A stretch of DNA of 64,000 nucleotides. It comes from Amycolatopsis sp. NBC_01480. GTDB lineage: Bacteria > Actinomycetota > Actinomycetes > Mycobacteriales > Pseudonocardiaceae. Below, piece after piece: positions 17,386 through 26,496 of this stretch. Numbering within the stretch: the first letter of the stretch is position 1; every line of letters begins with the position of its first letter. The position numbers and the translations under genes were made by a program. The DNA lies in NCBI RefSeq assembly GCF_036227205.1, contig NZ_CP109442.1, positions 7,130,001 to 7,194,000 of the forward strand, written 5' to 3'. Below the pieces are notes generated by a model. It had not been told where the DNA came from. It searched no databases and saw only the letters and a list, made by a program, of their open reading frames with translations.

Positions 17386-18549
17386 ATGTTCGGATACCGA
17401 GTGCCCGCGCCCGACGAGGCGATGCTGATCTCCGGCGGCAAGCGCGGGAGTTCGGGTGAGGGGCCGTTCCGCGTGGTCACCGGGCACGGCGCGTTCATCA
17501 TGCCGTTCTTCCGCAAGGTCCGGTTCCTGACGTTGAGCATGGCCGAGGCGGAGGTGTCGGAGACCTGCGTGACCAAGCAGGCGATCACGCTGAACGTCCG
17601 CGCGGTCATCGCGTTCAAGGTCGGCAACGACACCGAGAGCATCGTCAACGCCGGCCAGCGGTTCCTTTCGGACCAGGGGCAGATGTCGGTGCTGACCGGG
17701 CGGATCTTCGCCGGGCACCTGCGCTCGATCGTCGGGTCGATGACGGTGGAGGAGATCGTCACCGAGCGGCAGAAGCTGGCCACCGAGGTGCTCGACGGCT
17801 CGGCCGCGGAGATGGCGAAGATCGGCCTCACCATCGACTCGCTGCAGATCCAGTCGATCGACGACATGAAGCTCGGCTACATCGCCGCGATGGCCGCGCC
17901 GCACAACGCCGCCATCCAGCGCGAGGCGCAGATCGCCCAGGCGCGCGCCGACCAGGCCGCGGCCGAGGCGGCGCAGGAGTCGCACCGGCGGCAGGCGGAG
18001 TACTCGCGCAAGACCGCCGTCGTGCAGGCGCAGTACAAGGCCGAGGTGGACAAGGCGCAGGCCGAGGCCGCCCAGGCCGGCCCGCTGGCCGAGGCGACCG
18101 CGCAGCGCGAGGTGATCAACGCCCGTACCGAACTCGCCCAGCGCGAAGCCCTGCTGCGTCAGCAACAGCTGGTGACCGAGGTCGTCCGCCCGGCCGAGGC
18201 GCAGGCGGAGCAGGTGCGCGTGATGGCCCGCGCGGACGCCGAAGCGATGGAGATCAAGGCCGCGGCCGCCGCGTCGCACAACCGCGTCGCGCTCGACCGC
18301 CTGGTGATCGAGCAGCTGCCGGAGATCGTCAAGGAGGCGGCGCGCGGCCTCAGCGGCGCGCAGGTGACTGTCCTCAATGGAGCGGACGGCCTCGGCGAGA
18401 TCGCCGCCGGACTGGTCAGCCAGGGCATGGCGATCCTGGACTCGGTCAAGGCCGGCATCGGCCGCCCGTCTTCGGGCGACGCGGAGCCGTCGGCCCCGGC
18501 GGACAACCACGCCGCTTCGGATCAGAGCAAGCCCGCGATCGAGCGCTGA
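17386..18549 (+). CDS. Flotillin-like SPFH/Band 7 protein
   Basis: 387 residues, start ATG behind AGGAGAG. Residues about 1-170 form the SPFH domain. From about 175 to 320 a long Ala/Glu/Gln/Arg-rich coiled coil runs with many AEA and AQA repeats, as in the flotillin domain, followed by a C-terminal oligomerisation region and a disordered Ser/Pro/Asp tail. No membrane helix is obvious in the first 30 residues, so attachment is probably peripheral, as for some actinobacterial flotillins. Flotillins organise membrane microdomains. The upstream OB-fold gene is probably cotranscribed. Confidence 0.88.
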   Translation: MFGYRVPAPDEAMLISGGKRGSSGEGPFRVVTGHGAFIMPFFRKVRFLTLSMAEAEVSETCVTKQAITLNVRAVIAFKVGNDTESIVNAGQRFLSDQGQMSVLTGRIFAGHLRSIVGSMTVEEIVTERQKLATEVLDGSAAEMAKIGLTIDSLQIQSIDDMKLGYIAAMAAPHNAAIQREAQIAQARADQAAAEAAQESHRRQAEYSRKTAVVQAQYKAEVDKAQAEAAQAGPLAEATAQREVINARTELAQREALLRQQQLVTEVVRPAEAQAEQVRVMARADAEAMEIKAAAAASHNRVALDRLVIEQLPEIVKEAARGLSGAQVTVLNGADGLGEIAAGLVSQGMAILDSVKAGIGRPSSGDAEPSAPADNHAASDQSKPAIER

Positions 18550-18553
18550 TTTT

Positions 18554-18585
18554 CTGAAGGCCACCGCGCTTGCGGTGGCCTTCAG
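18554..18585. terminator. Strong bidirectional hairpin terminator
   Basis: A perfect 14-bp stem, CTGAAGGCCACCGC (18554-18567) and its complement (18572-18585), with a GCTT tetraloop. It separates the converging flotillin and MFS genes, and the MFS stop codon (18582-18584) lies inside the stem. Confidence 0.85.
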
Positions 18586-19775
18586 CGGTCGCTTCGCCGG
18601 AGCGCCACGGCGACGAGCAGCGCGACCGCGACCAGAGCAGCGCTGGTCCAAACCGGACCGAGATCACCACTCCCGGCTCCGAGCACGCCCGCCGCGATGG
18701 CCGGCCCGCCCGCCGCGCCGACGTTGAGCGCCGCGGTGGCGTATGAGCCGGCCATGGTCGGCGCGCCCGCGGATTCGTACAGCACTCTGGCGATCAGCGT
18801 GCTGCCCAACGCGAACGACAGCGCTCCTTGGACGAACACCAGGGCCAGCAAGGCAACCGGGCCGGCGGCCAGCGCGGCCATGGTGAGCCAGCCGAGCAAC
18901 AGCAACGGCCCACCCACCGCGATCACCAGGCCGGGCCGCCGATCGGACAACCGCCCCGCCCCGGTGACCCCGGCGAACGACCCGAGCCCGAAGAGCACCA
19001 GCGCGACCGGCACCCAGGGTTCGGCCAGCCCGGCCGTGCCGGTGACGATCGGGGCCAGGAAGGTGAACGTCGCGAAGGTGGCTGCGTTGACGAGCGCGCC
19101 GAGGACCATGGTGAGGGCCAGGCGGGGGTTGGCCAGCTGGCGGATCTCGGCTCGTAGCGAGGGTGCTGGTTTTTGTTCTGGTGACTGGGGTTTCGGCGGT
19201 TGAATGTGGCCGGCTCCCAGTTCTGGGGCTGCGTTGGCAGGAAACCCTTTCACCACACCGAAAGCCGCGGGCAGGCACAGGATCGCGATCGCCCAGAAGG
19301 TGGCCCGCCAGCCGAGCAAAGTGCCGAGGACCGCGCCGCCGGGGACGCCCGCGATGGTGGCCACTGTTGTCCCGGCGAGCAGGATCGCCAATGCCCGTCC
19401 CTTCCGGTCCGGGGCGACCAGTGCGGCCGCGGCAGTCAGGGCCGCCGCCAGGAAACCGGCGTTCGCCAGCGCGGCGACGACGCGGGTGACCAGCAGCGCC
19501 GGAAAGCTCGTCGTGACAGCGCCCGCGAGATGAGCCGCGGCGAACACCAGGACGAAACCGAGCAGCGAGGCACGGGCGGGCCACCGTCGCGCGAGTGCGG
19601 CCGTCAACGGCGCACCGACGGCCATGCCGATCGCAAAAGCCGAGGTCAGCAGCCCGGCAGTGCCGATCGGCACACCAAGCCCGTTGGCGATGTCCGGCAC
19701 CAATCCGGCGAGCATGAATTCCGAAGTGCCCATCGCGAAGACGGCTACAGCGAGGAGGTAGAGGGAAAATGGCAT
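18582..19775 (-). CDS. MFS efflux transporter, Cmx/CmrA chloramphenicol-type
   Basis: 397 residues, about 12 membrane helices, start ATG at 19773-19775 behind GGAG (a TTG lies just before). The N-terminus (MPFSLYLLAVAVFAMGTSEFMLAGLVPDIA) and the GTTVATIAGVPGGAVLG segment are typical of DHA1 drug:H+ antiporters, including Cmx/CmrA. It probably exports an amphenicol-like or other small compound; the drug cannot be read from sequence. Two copies of a 16-bp direct repeat lie 88-172 bp upstream and may be regulator sites. Confidence 0.85.
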   Translation of the reverse strand: MPFSLYLLAVAVFAMGTSEFMLAGLVPDIANGLGVPIGTAGLLTSAFAIGMAVGAPLTAALARRWPARASLLGFVLVFAAAHLAGAVTTSFPALLVTRVVAALANAGFLAAALTAAAALVAPDRKGRALAILLAGTTVATIAGVPGGAVLGTLLGWRATFWAIAILCLPAAFGVVKGFPANAAPELGAGHIQPPKPQSPEQKPAPSLRAEIRQLANPRLALTMVLGALVNAATFATFTFLAPIVTGTAGLAEPWVPVALVLFGLGSFAGVTGAGRLSDRRPGLVIAVGGPLLLLGWLTMAALAAGPVALLALVFVQGALSFALGSTLIARVLYESAGAPTMAGSYATAALNVGAAGGPAIAAGVLGAGSGDLGPVWTSAALVAVALLVAVALRRSDR

Positions 19776-19862
19776 CAAAGGCTCCGAGGTGAGAGAGAAC
19801 GACCAGGCGTCTCGTCACCGCGGTCAGCACCCCTGAGCGCTCGCACCGAACCCGCCAAGGGG

Positions 19863-19947
19863 TGTCAGTGGTTCAGGGCGCAGTTATCGGTCCCGTGGCG
19901 GGGGAGCGGCGTGCACTCCCCGGCAGGGGACTGTCAGTGGTTCAGGG
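19863..19947. repeat. Pair of 16-bp direct repeats upstream of the MFS gene
   Basis: TGTCAGTGGTTCAGGG occurs at 19863-19878 and again at 19932-19947, 69 bp apart, in the 210-bp gap between the MFS start and the EamA permease stop. Placement in the promoter gap suggests operator half-sites, but they could be a simple duplication. No open frame across them looks coding. Confidence 0.6.
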
Positions 19948-19985
19948 GGCTGACGGCGTGACCGAAAGCCCCCACCGTGTCCGCC

Positions 19986-21017
19986 TCAGGGCTCGACATG
20001 GCGCCCACGGTACTCACCGTCGCCGGTCGCCGCGCAACCGGATTTCACTGCTCCGTCGCGGTGCACTGTTGCCGTGGCCGCCGAGTCCATCGGGTCCGGA
20101 GAGCCCGCCGCGACAACCGAGTCCGCCGAAACCGCAGCCACCTCCCGACGCAACCGAGTCAACGCGACCCCGGCCAGCACCACCGCCATCCCGACCCCAG
20201 CCCGCAACCCGATCGCCTCATGAAGCACGATCGCGCCCAGCGCCACGGACACCACCGGCAGCAGATAACCAACCGTCGCGGCGTTGGTGGCGCCTTCGTC
20301 CGCGATGATGCGGTACGTGAGGTGAAAAGTGAGCCCCGTGGCGAACACCCCCAGCGCGACGATGGCGACCAAACCCACCACCGTGAGCCGGATCGGCGTG
20401 AAGCCAGTCGGCAAGGCCAGTGCGGACAAACCCGTCGCGGCGGTGAGCTGGGCTGACGACAGGGACAGCGTCGGCACGCCCCGGCCGACCAGATGCCGTC
20501 CCATGTAAGCGAAGCCGACCGCGTAACTGGTGGCCGCGGCGCACAGGGCCAGCCAGCCCCAGCCGGCCGTCCCGGCTGATGCCCACGGGGCGAAGATCAG
20601 GACCGTCCCGGCGAAGCCGAGCAGCAGCCCGGTCAAGCGCGCCGGGCGCAGGCGGCGTTCCGAGCCCAGGAACAGGCCGATCAGCAGGGACCACAGCGGC
20701 GTCGTCGCGCTGAGCACGCCGGCCACGCCCGAGCCGACGGTCTCCTGGCCCACGCTGAACAGGAAAAAGGGCAGCGCGTTGCAGAAGAACGCGGCCACGA
20801 CCAGGTGCCCCCAGATCCGCCACCCGCGCGGCAGCCGTCGCCGCCCGACCGCGGACGCGACGATCAGCGTCACCGCACCCAGCGCGCACCGCAGGAAGGT
20901 CACCTGCGCCGGCGAGAACGCGGCCAGCGCCAGCTCGATCCAGAGGAACGTCGACCCCCACACCAGGGCCAGCACCGCCACCCGGGCCACCGCCCAGGCC
21001 CGTTTTCCTTGTGTCAT
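19986..21017 (-). CDS. EamA/DMT-superfamily permease
   Basis: 343 residues with ten predicted membrane helices arranged as two EamA repeats (about 8-140 and 150-290), start ATG at 21015-21017 behind AGGG. The motif LALVWGSTFLWIELAL is the typical first helix of drug/metabolite exporters of the RhaT/YdcZ kind. A hydrophilic tail of about 50 residues follows the last helix. Substrate unknown. A palindrome (21082-21095) lies 65 bp upstream. Same strand as the downstream Cmx-like gene, so the pair may form an efflux module. Confidence 0.85.
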   Translation of the reverse strand: MTQGKRAWAVARVAVLALVWGSTFLWIELALAAFSPAQVTFLRCALGAVTLIVASAVGRRRLPRGWRIWGHLVVAAFFCNALPFFLFSVGQETVGSGVAGVLSATTPLWSLLIGLFLGSERRLRPARLTGLLLGFAGTVLIFAPWASAGTAGWGWLALCAAATSYAVGFAYMGRHLVGRGVPTLSLSSAQLTAATGLSALALPTGFTPIRLTVVGLVAIVALGVFATGLTFHLTYRIIADEGATNAATVGYLLPVVSVALGAIVLHEAIGLRAGVGMAVVLAGVALTRLRREVAAVSADSVVAAGSPDPMDSAATATVHRDGAVKSGCAATGDGEYRGRHVEP

Positions 21018-21081
21018 GAGAAAAACCCTGCCCGCGCCGGACGACGGCGACAAGCGCGAACTGCTTCACCACCGTTAAGCC

Positions 21082-21095
21082 GGACTACATAGTCC
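21082..21095. promoter_or_regulatory. Palindrome GGACTACATAGTCC upstream of the EamA permease
   Basis: GGACTA-CA-TAGTCC with perfect 6-bp arms, 65 bp upstream of the EamA start codon and 13 bp beyond the STAS stop. Likely an operator for an unlinked repressor; no regulator gene is adjacent. Confidence 0.45.
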
Positions 21096-21107
21096 ACATC
21101 GGACAGT

Positions 21108-21470
21108 TCAGCCGTGTCGCCCGGCCGGCAGCGCGTCGTCGAGGGTGGCGACGATGGTGAGTACCCGGTCGAGCGCGGAGATCTGCAGGACGCGCAGCAC
21201 CGCACGGTTCTGGGTGACGATCTTGAACGCGGCCGCCCGCTCGCGGCACCACTCCTCGAGCTGGACGAGCACGGTCAGCCCGGCGGAGTCCAGGAACGTC
21301 ACGCCGGTGAACTCGAGGATCAGCAACGCCGGGGCGGGCCCGTCGGGCGCGGCCTCCGCCCGCAGCAGCGGCGCCGTGGACACGTCGACCTCGCCGACGG
21401 CGTGCACCAGCCAGGTGGTGCCGAGCCGTTCGCCGGAAAGGCGCAACAGCGGGGGTTCGGTGCTCTCCAT
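21108..21470 (-). CDS. STAS-domain anti-sigma factor antagonist
   Basis: 120 residues, start ATG behind AGGAGG. It is a complete single STAS domain: TWLVHAVGEVDVSTAP, ALLILEFTGVTFLDSAGL with the phosphorylatable Ser62, then the C-terminal helix. It should bind an anti-sigma kinase and release a stress sigma factor when dephosphorylated. Partners are not encoded here. It contrasts with the STAS protein at 16369-16902, which lacks the Ser. Confidence 0.88.
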   Translation of the reverse strand: MESTEPPLLRLSGERLGTTWLVHAVGEVDVSTAPLLRAEAAPDGPAPALLILEFTGVTFLDSAGLTVLVQLEEWCRERAAAFKIVTQNRAVLRVLQISALDRVLTIVATLDDALPAGRHG

Positions 21471-21566
21471 CGTGACGGCCTCCTGGGCCGGAACGGCGGC
21501 CGAGGAAACCAGCCTACGGCCTCACCGCGCCAGCGCTGGTAGCCGGGCTGTGCCGTGGCGGGAGAT

Positions 21567-21704
21567 TCAGCCGATCGCCATCCCGCTGACGATGCGGCCC
21601 TGGTCGTTCCAGCCGCGGTGGCTGTCGCCGCCGTGCCAGGAGTACAAGGTGGCTGTGTCGGGGTCGCCGATGAGGCAGTCGGCGCTGCCGTTGCCACGGC
21701 AGGT
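21567..21704 (-). pseudogene. Degenerate in-frame FG-GAP repeat copy beyond the SGNH stop codon
   Basis: These 138 bp directly follow the TGA of the SGNH/FG-GAP gene and stay in its frame. They encode 45 residues that mirror the gene's own last repeat (GNGSADCLIGDPDTATLYSW, then HGGDSHRGWNDQGRI) and end in a second TGA at the equivalent position. It is a tandem copy of the terminal repeat unit that is no longer translated unless the first stop is read through. Confidence 0.75.
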
Positions 21705-22481
21705 TCAGCCGATCGGCACCCCACTCGCGATCCTGCCCTGGTCGATCCAGCCGCCGTGGCCGTCGCCGCCGGACCAGGAATACAGGGTCGCCGCGTTGGT
21801 GTCGGGGTCGCCGAAGACGTAGTCCGCGCTGCCGTCGCCGGTCGCGTCGGCCAGGCTTACGCGGTCGGCGGTCGTGGTGAGGCCGGTTGCGACCTGGCCG
21901 TAGGGGATCCAGGCGCCGTGGCCGTCGCCGCCGCGGTTCAGGTACAGGGTGACGGCGCCGTTGTCGGCGATCGTCAGGTAATCGGCGCGGCCGTCGCCGT
22001 CGAGATCGGCGAACCGCACGCGGGACGGGTCGGTGGTGGTGCCGGTGGCCACCTGGCCGAGCCCGATCCAGCCGCCGTGACCGTCGCCGCCGCGGTTGAG
22101 GTACACGGAGACGGCGCCGTTGTCGGCGATCGTCAGGTAGTCGGTGCGGCCGTCGCCGTCGAAGTCGGCGAACCGCACCCGGGAAACGTCCGTGGTGGTC
22201 CCGGTGGCGACTTGGCCGAGATCGGTCCAGCCGCCATGACCGTCGCCGCCGCGGTTCAGCCGCACCGAGACGGCGCCGTTGTCGGCAATCGTCACGTAGT
22301 CAACTCGGCCATCTCCGTCGAAATCGGCGAACCGCACCCGCGACGGGTCCGTGGTGGTCCCGGACGTGACCGGGCCGAGCACGTCCCAGCCGCCGTGCCC
22401 GTCGCCGCCGCGGTTGAGGTAGGCCGAAACCTCGCCGTTGCTGGCGACGGTGAGGTAGTCGGCGCGGCCGTCACCGTCGAA
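21705..22481 (-). repeat. Five tandem 159-bp FG-GAP-encoding repeats
   Basis: Four full 53-codon units and one of 46 codons at the 3' end of the SGNH gene. Units 2 to 4 are nearly identical at protein level (VRFADFDGDGRxDYLTIADN...), which suggests recent duplication or gene conversion. A sixth, degenerate unit lies past the stop codon. Confidence 0.85.
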
Positions 22482-23237
22482 GTCCGCCCAGCGCACCTTG
22501 CCCGAGCCGCCCGCCTCGGTGCCCGCCGCCAGCGGGGGACGGCCGGTGACCACACCGTCGGTCCAGGCCTGGTCCAGCGCGCCGTAGAGGCTCTGCGCCA
22601 TCCGCAGGTAACCGGCGTCGTCCGGGTGCAGCCCGTCGGCCATCTCGGCCGAGGTCAGCGCGGGCGGGTCGACGTACCGCATCTGGTGGCCCGCCTGCTG
22701 TTCGGCCGCCTGGAACCCCTTGACCCGGCTGTTGAACGCCGCGACCTGGCCCTGCAGCCCCGGCGTGGTCGGGATCAGCCCCAGCACGAGCACCGCGACG
22801 CCAGGATGGTCGGTGAAGATCCGGTCGAGCAGCGCCCGCAGGCGGTCCGGCGCGCCGGGCAGGTCGATGCCCCGGTTGAGGTCATTGATCCCGAGGTGCA
22901 GCAGCACGACGTCGGGCCGGGCGTCGGCCACCCAGCCGTCGATCCCGGCGGCGATCTCGTCGATCGTGTAACCGCTGTGCCCCTCGTTCGCGGGCGCGAC
23001 CAGGCTGCCGGACGCCTGGCTCCCGACGAACCGCGCGGCGTAGCGCGACTGCCCGCCGATCATCGTCCACAGTGGAGCGCGGTACGACGAATTCGTCGCA
23101 CTCCCCACGCCCCAGGTGATCGAGTCGCCCAGCGGCATGACCCGGACGACGGGCGCGAGCGCCGCCGCGCCGGCCGGGACGACCACCGCGGCGAGCCCGG
23201 CCAGCACGACGGCGGCGAGCGTCAGCAGGCGGCGCAT
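21705..23237 (-). CDS. Secreted SGNH/GDSL esterase with C-terminal FG-GAP repeats
   Basis: 510 residues. Signal peptide 1-27. The SGNH hydrolase domain (about 30-225) has block I PLGDSITWG with the catalytic Ser, LHLGINDLN in block III and DGLHPDDAGY with the Asp/His pair in block V. Residues 253-510 are five FG-GAP/VCBS-type repeats of 53 residues (last one 46) with the calcium-loop pattern ADFDGDGRxDY. It probably deacylates a polysaccharide outside the cell and uses the repeats for binding. It starts 1 nt after the GH76 stop (TGAGATG), so the two are translationally coupled. Confidence 0.9.
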   Translation of the reverse strand: MRRLLTLAAVVLAGLAAVVVPAGAAALAPVVRVMPLGDSITWGVGSATNSSYRAPLWTMIGGQSRYAARFVGSQASGSLVAPANEGHSGYTIDEIAAGIDGWVADARPDVVLLHLGINDLNRGIDLPGAPDRLRALLDRIFTDHPGVAVLVLGLIPTTPGLQGQVAAFNSRVKGFQAAEQQAGHQMRYVDPPALTSAEMADGLHPDDAGYLRMAQSLYGALDQAWTDGVVTGRPPLAAGTEAGGSGKVRWADFDGDGRADYLTVASNGEVSAYLNRGGDGHGGWDVLGPVTSGTTTDPSRVRFADFDGDGRVDYVTIADNGAVSVRLNRGGDGHGGWTDLGQVATGTTTDVSRVRFADFDGDGRTDYLTIADNGAVSVYLNRGGDGHGGWIGLGQVATGTTTDPSRVRFADLDGDGRADYLTIADNGAVTLYLNRGGDGHGAWIPYGQVATGLTTTADRVSLADATGDGSADYVFGDPDTNAATLYSWSGGDGHGGWIDQGRIASGVPIG

Positions 23238-23238
23238 C

Positions 23239-24801
23239 TCAGGACGCCGCGTTCATGACGTCGAGCGCGCTCTGCTGACGCGCGGCGTCGATCTTGTCCA
23301 GTGGCCCGGACCAGCGCAGGCCGTACTGGTCAAGGGAATTGCGGTCCGAGCCGTACGCCCGGTCGGCCTGGCGTTTCAGGTAAGCGGTGTACGGATGGTC
23401 GGACAGCGCCGCGTTCAGCGCGGCCAGCCCGCGCGCGTCGGCGCCCTTGAACGACGGCCCGTCCCCGCCGCAATCGCCGGTCTCACAGGGGTCGCGGAGG
23501 ATCCCGTCGGAGGTGTTGAGCGAGCCGGACGTGGTGTTCGCGTCGCCGAGCTGGCGCGCGGTGGTCAGCAGGGAGCTGTCGCCGGTGGCGCGGTTCAGCT
23601 CCGTCAGCGCGTTGATCAGCACGCCCTGGTTGTACGACCACACCGTGCTTCCGTTGTTCTTGCAGGTGTTCAGGTCCGTGCCGTCGTTCACCAGGTTCGA
23701 GCCGTTGACCATGCCGGTGCCCTGGAACCAGCTCCAGCCGCTGCGCGCGCGGCCGAGGTAGGTGCTGTCGCCGGAGACCCGGTTGTGCAACGCGGCGTTC
23801 AGCTGGATGTAGAGCGAGTTCGCGATGGCGTTCTTGTACGTCTTGGCGGTGCTCCACCAGACCCCGCCGCCGCAGGTGTTGTCCCAATAGGACGCCATGT
23901 AGTCCGCGTCCGACCGGGCGGTGGACAGGTAGCGGCTGTCGCCGGTCAGGTCGTACGCGGCCACCCAGGCCAGGCCCCACCAGCCGGTGTCGTCGATGTA
24001 GTCGTTGCGGAACTGGCCCAGACCGCTGTTGACGTTCAGGTCGTAGGTGCGCCCGATCGCGTAGTTGTAACTGTTCATCCCGGTCACCTTGATGTTGCCG
24101 ATGACCGCGGTCAGCGCGTTCGCCGAGTTCCACCAGCCGGTGGTCGAGAACAGGCCGGTCTGGAGGTTGTAGAACATCATCTGCGCGGTGGCCGCCGCGG
24201 TGCGCCGCTCGCCGGCGTTCCACGGGGTGCGCGCCCACGAGGTGCACGCGATGTCCGCGCGGTCGCCGGCTTTGCCGCAGGCCCGCAGCGCGCCGACGCC
24301 GAGGTTGTTCCAGTCGTCGACGTTGTACATCAGCGTGCGCCAGCCGGTCTGCCCGGCCGGGGTGACGGTGTCGCCCAGCTTGCTGCCCGAGGCCCAGCTC
24401 TGGCCGCCGTCGAAGGAGCGGTCCAGCCACACCTCGTCGCCCGGGTTGCCGGTGCCGATCGAGGCCCAGCCCATCGCGTCGGTGTCGTCGAAGTGCAGCA
24501 CGATCGACCGGGAGAACAGGGTGACCGAAAGCGGGGTCCGGTCGCCGGGGGACAGCGCGGGATCGGCGGCGTCGCAGCGTTTGTTGCAGATCGCGGCCTG
24601 CACAGCGGGGGTCTTCGGCGGCGTGGAAGTGGGCGCGGGCTGGTGCGGCCCGGGCGCGTGTGCCGGGGGAGTGCTGCTGGTCGGGGGAGTGGGCGCCGGG
24701 GGAGTGACGGGCGGATGCGCGGCCACGAGGAGCTGGGCGGCCAATGCGGTGGCGGTCATGAGGATGCGCACGGAGGCGGGTCTGAACCGGGCAGCGGGCA
24801 T
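23239..24801 (-). CDS. Secreted glycoside hydrolase family 76 (endo-alpha-1,6-mannanase type)
   Basis: 520 residues, start ATG at 24799-24801 behind GAGGAGGA. Signal peptide to about residue 30, then a Pro/Thr-rich linker (about 33-75) and the GH76 domain. The family's catalytic Asp pair is seen in [14 protein letters not shown], and [19 protein letters not shown] is also typical. GH76 enzymes cleave the alpha-1,6-mannan backbone of fungal walls or mycobacterial-type lipomannan. About 100 residues between linker and catalytic domain ([20 protein letters not shown]...) look like an extra beta-rich module. It is the first gene of an operon with the SGNH esterase. Confidence 0.88.
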   Translation of the reverse strand: MPAARFRPASVRILMTATALAAQLLVAAHPPVTPPAPTPPTSSTPPAHAPGPHQPAPTSTPPKTPAVQAAICNKRCDAADPALSPGDRTPLSVTLFSRSIVLHFDDTDAMGWASIGTGNPGDEVWLDRSFDGGQSWASGSKLGDTVTPAGQTGWRTLMYNVDDWNNLGVGALRACGKAGDRADIACTSWARTPWNAGERRTAAATAQMMFYNLQTGLFSTTGWWNSANALTAVIGNIKVTGMNSYNYAIGRTYDLNVNSGLGQFRNDYIDDTGWWGLAWVAAYDLTGDSRYLSTARSDADYMASYWDNTCGGGVWWSTAKTYKNAIANSLYIQLNAALHNRVSGDSTYLGRARSGWSWFQGTGMVNGSNLVNDGTDLNTCKNNGSTVWSYNQGVLINALTELNRATGDSSLLTTARQLGDANTTSGSLNTSDGILRDPCETGDCGGDGPSFKGADARGLAALNAALSDHPYTAYLKRQADRAYGSDRNSLDQYGLRWSGPLDKIDAARQQSALDVMNAAS

Positions 24802-25005
24802 GACGGTCCTCCTCGTGGGGACACGAGAGCGGCCTCCCGGAACAGGGGAGGCAGCGAGAAGACCGCACGGGCCCGGCGGTGGGTTCGATTCAGCGTGACT
24901 CGCGGATTGCCGCTGTGTCAACGAAAACCGGGGAAACTGGTTCAGACAACTTTCTGTCCGGTCCGCCCGCCGATCCTTCGGTGCGACCGTAGCGACAGGA
25001 CTGCC

Positions 25006-25034
25006 GGTGAGCGGGACAATGCCCGCCGCTCACC
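25006..25034. terminator. Hairpin terminator after the MFS sugar-porter gene
   Basis: GGTGAGCGG (25006-25014) pairs perfectly with CCGCTCACC (25026-25034), 11-nt loop. It lies 11 bp beyond the MFS stop on the minus strand. The rest of the 243-bp gap to 24802 holds the GH76 promoter, where I see only a TTGACA-like element (24916-24921, minus strand). Confidence 0.55.
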
Positions 25035-25044
25035 CGGTGCCCGG

Positions 25045-26496
25045 TCAGGGCGAAAGCTCTTCCAGCGCCCGGTTCCGCGCCCGCGGGGTGAACTGCGCGA
25101 GCGCCGCGGCGACGACCAGGAACCCGGAGACGAGCAGCAACGCGGGCAGCGGGGCGAGCTTCGGCACCAGCGGCGCGATGACCAGCACGCCCATCGCGCC
25201 GCCGAGCACGCCGAGGCCGTCGACGAGCCCGAATCCCGCGGACCGGATCCGCGTCGGGAAGCTTTCGGCGGACAGCGCGAAGGTCGGCGGCACCCAGACG
25301 TTGAACCCGAAGAACACCAGGAACGAGCCGGCGAACGCCCAGCCGATCGACGAGCCGAGCGTGGCGATGACCACGGCGCCCAGCACCGTCAGCGCCGCCC
25401 CGACCGGCAGCCAGTAACGGCGTTCCAGTGCCTCGGAGAACCGCGCCGAGAACAGGCCCTGCACGAAGAACCCGATCCCGCCGACGGCCGAGATCATGCC
25501 CGCGACCGGCGCGGTGAAGTGCAGCGTGGTCAGCACGACGGTCGACCCGGTGGAGTAGCCGAAAACCGTGGCGTAACCGAAGAACCACATGGCCACCAGC
25601 AGCAGAGCGCGGCGCCGGTAACGACTGTCCCGCAACAGATCCCGGTACGCGCGGGCGGTGCCGACGGGCCGGGCTGGAGGCGCGGTCGCGGGGGCCGGGT
25701 CGGTCAGTGGACCGCGGCGCAGCGCCCGGGCTTCGGCGCGGGTGACCACGGCGTCGGCCTCGGCGAGCCGGCCGTGCTCGACCAGCCAGCGCGGCGATTC
25801 CGGCAGCCGCAGCATCGCCAGCACCGCGAGCGCGGCCAAGGCGAACGCGAGCCAGTAGATCCAGCGCCAGCCCTGCTCGAACCCCGGCCCGGCCACGGCG
25901 ATCGGCAGCCCGGCCGGGAACGGCGCGGGCTCGGTCGTGAGCACCAGGCCGAGCCCGATGCCGACCATCGCGCCGAGTGTGCACAGCACAAACGTGATCG
26001 CGGTGTAGCGCGCCCGGGCCGCCGCCGGGGCCAGCTCGCCGACGTAGGTGTTGCCGATCGCGAGCGTCGCCCCCATGGCGACGCCGGTGATCGCGCGCCC
26101 GGCCACGAAGACCCCGTAATCACCGGCCAGTGCGGTCACCAGTGAGCCGGCCACCGAGAACGAGAGCGCGACCAGCAGCGCGTTGCGCCGCCCGAACCGG
26201 TCGGACAGCGGGGCGACGAACAGCCCGCCGAGCAGGTACCCGGCGAGGTACACGCACACCGGCAGGGTCAGGAATCCTTGTGCGGTACCGGGAGTGCAGC
26301 CCGGCCGGACGGCGACGCAGGTCTGGATGAACGAGACGTTGATGTCGAAGTTGCCGTAGAAGATCACGAACATCGCCAGCCCGACCACGCCGGTGGCGGC
26401 GCCGGCGAGCGCGCGGCGCGGCAGCCGTTCGAGCCGGGCGACGATCTCGGCCGCGGGTTCGTGCTCCGGCCCGGTCCGTGGTGCCGCACTGGACAT
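25045..26496 (-). CDS. MFS transporter, sugar-porter/aromatic-acid type
   Basis: 483 residues, about 12 membrane helices, start ATG at 26494-26496 behind GGGAG. Signature loops: DRFGRRNALLV between helices 2 and 3, GNTYVGELAPAAARARYTA, RLPESPRWLVEHGR in the central loop, and SAESFPTRIRSAGFG. These fit the MHS/sugar-porter branch of the MFS that includes aromatic-acid importers. Because it is divergent from an extradiol dioxygenase, uptake of an aromatic substrate is the best guess, but that is inference. Confidence 0.85.
   Translation of the reverse strand: MSSAAPRTGPEHEPAAEIVARLERLPRRALAGAATGVVGLAMFVIFYGNFDINVSFIQTCVAVRPGCTPGTAQGFLTLPVCVYLAGYLLGGLFVAPLSDRFGRRNALLVALSFSVAGSLVTALAGDYGVFVAGRAITGVAMGATLAIGNTYVGELAPAAARARYTAITFVLCTLGAMVGIGLGLVLTTEPAPFPAGLPIAVAGPGFEQGWRWIYWLAFALAALAVLAMLRLPESPRWLVEHGRLAEADAVVTRAEARALRRGPLTDPAPATAPPARPVGTARAYRDLLRDSRYRRRALLLVAMWFFGYATVFGYSTGSTVVLTTLHFTAPVAGMISAVGGIGFFVQGLFSARFSEALERRYWLPVGAALTVLGAVVIATLGSSIGWAFAGSFLVFFGFNVWVPPTFALSAESFPTRIRSAGFGLVDGLGVLGGAMGVLVIAPLVPKLAPLPALLLVSGFLVVAAALAQFTPRARNRALEELSP

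Noticed and set aside
23116-26145. A 1009-codon plus-strand frame spanning the GH76 and MFS genes
   Set aside because: It is antisense to two well-supported genes and has shadow-type composition.
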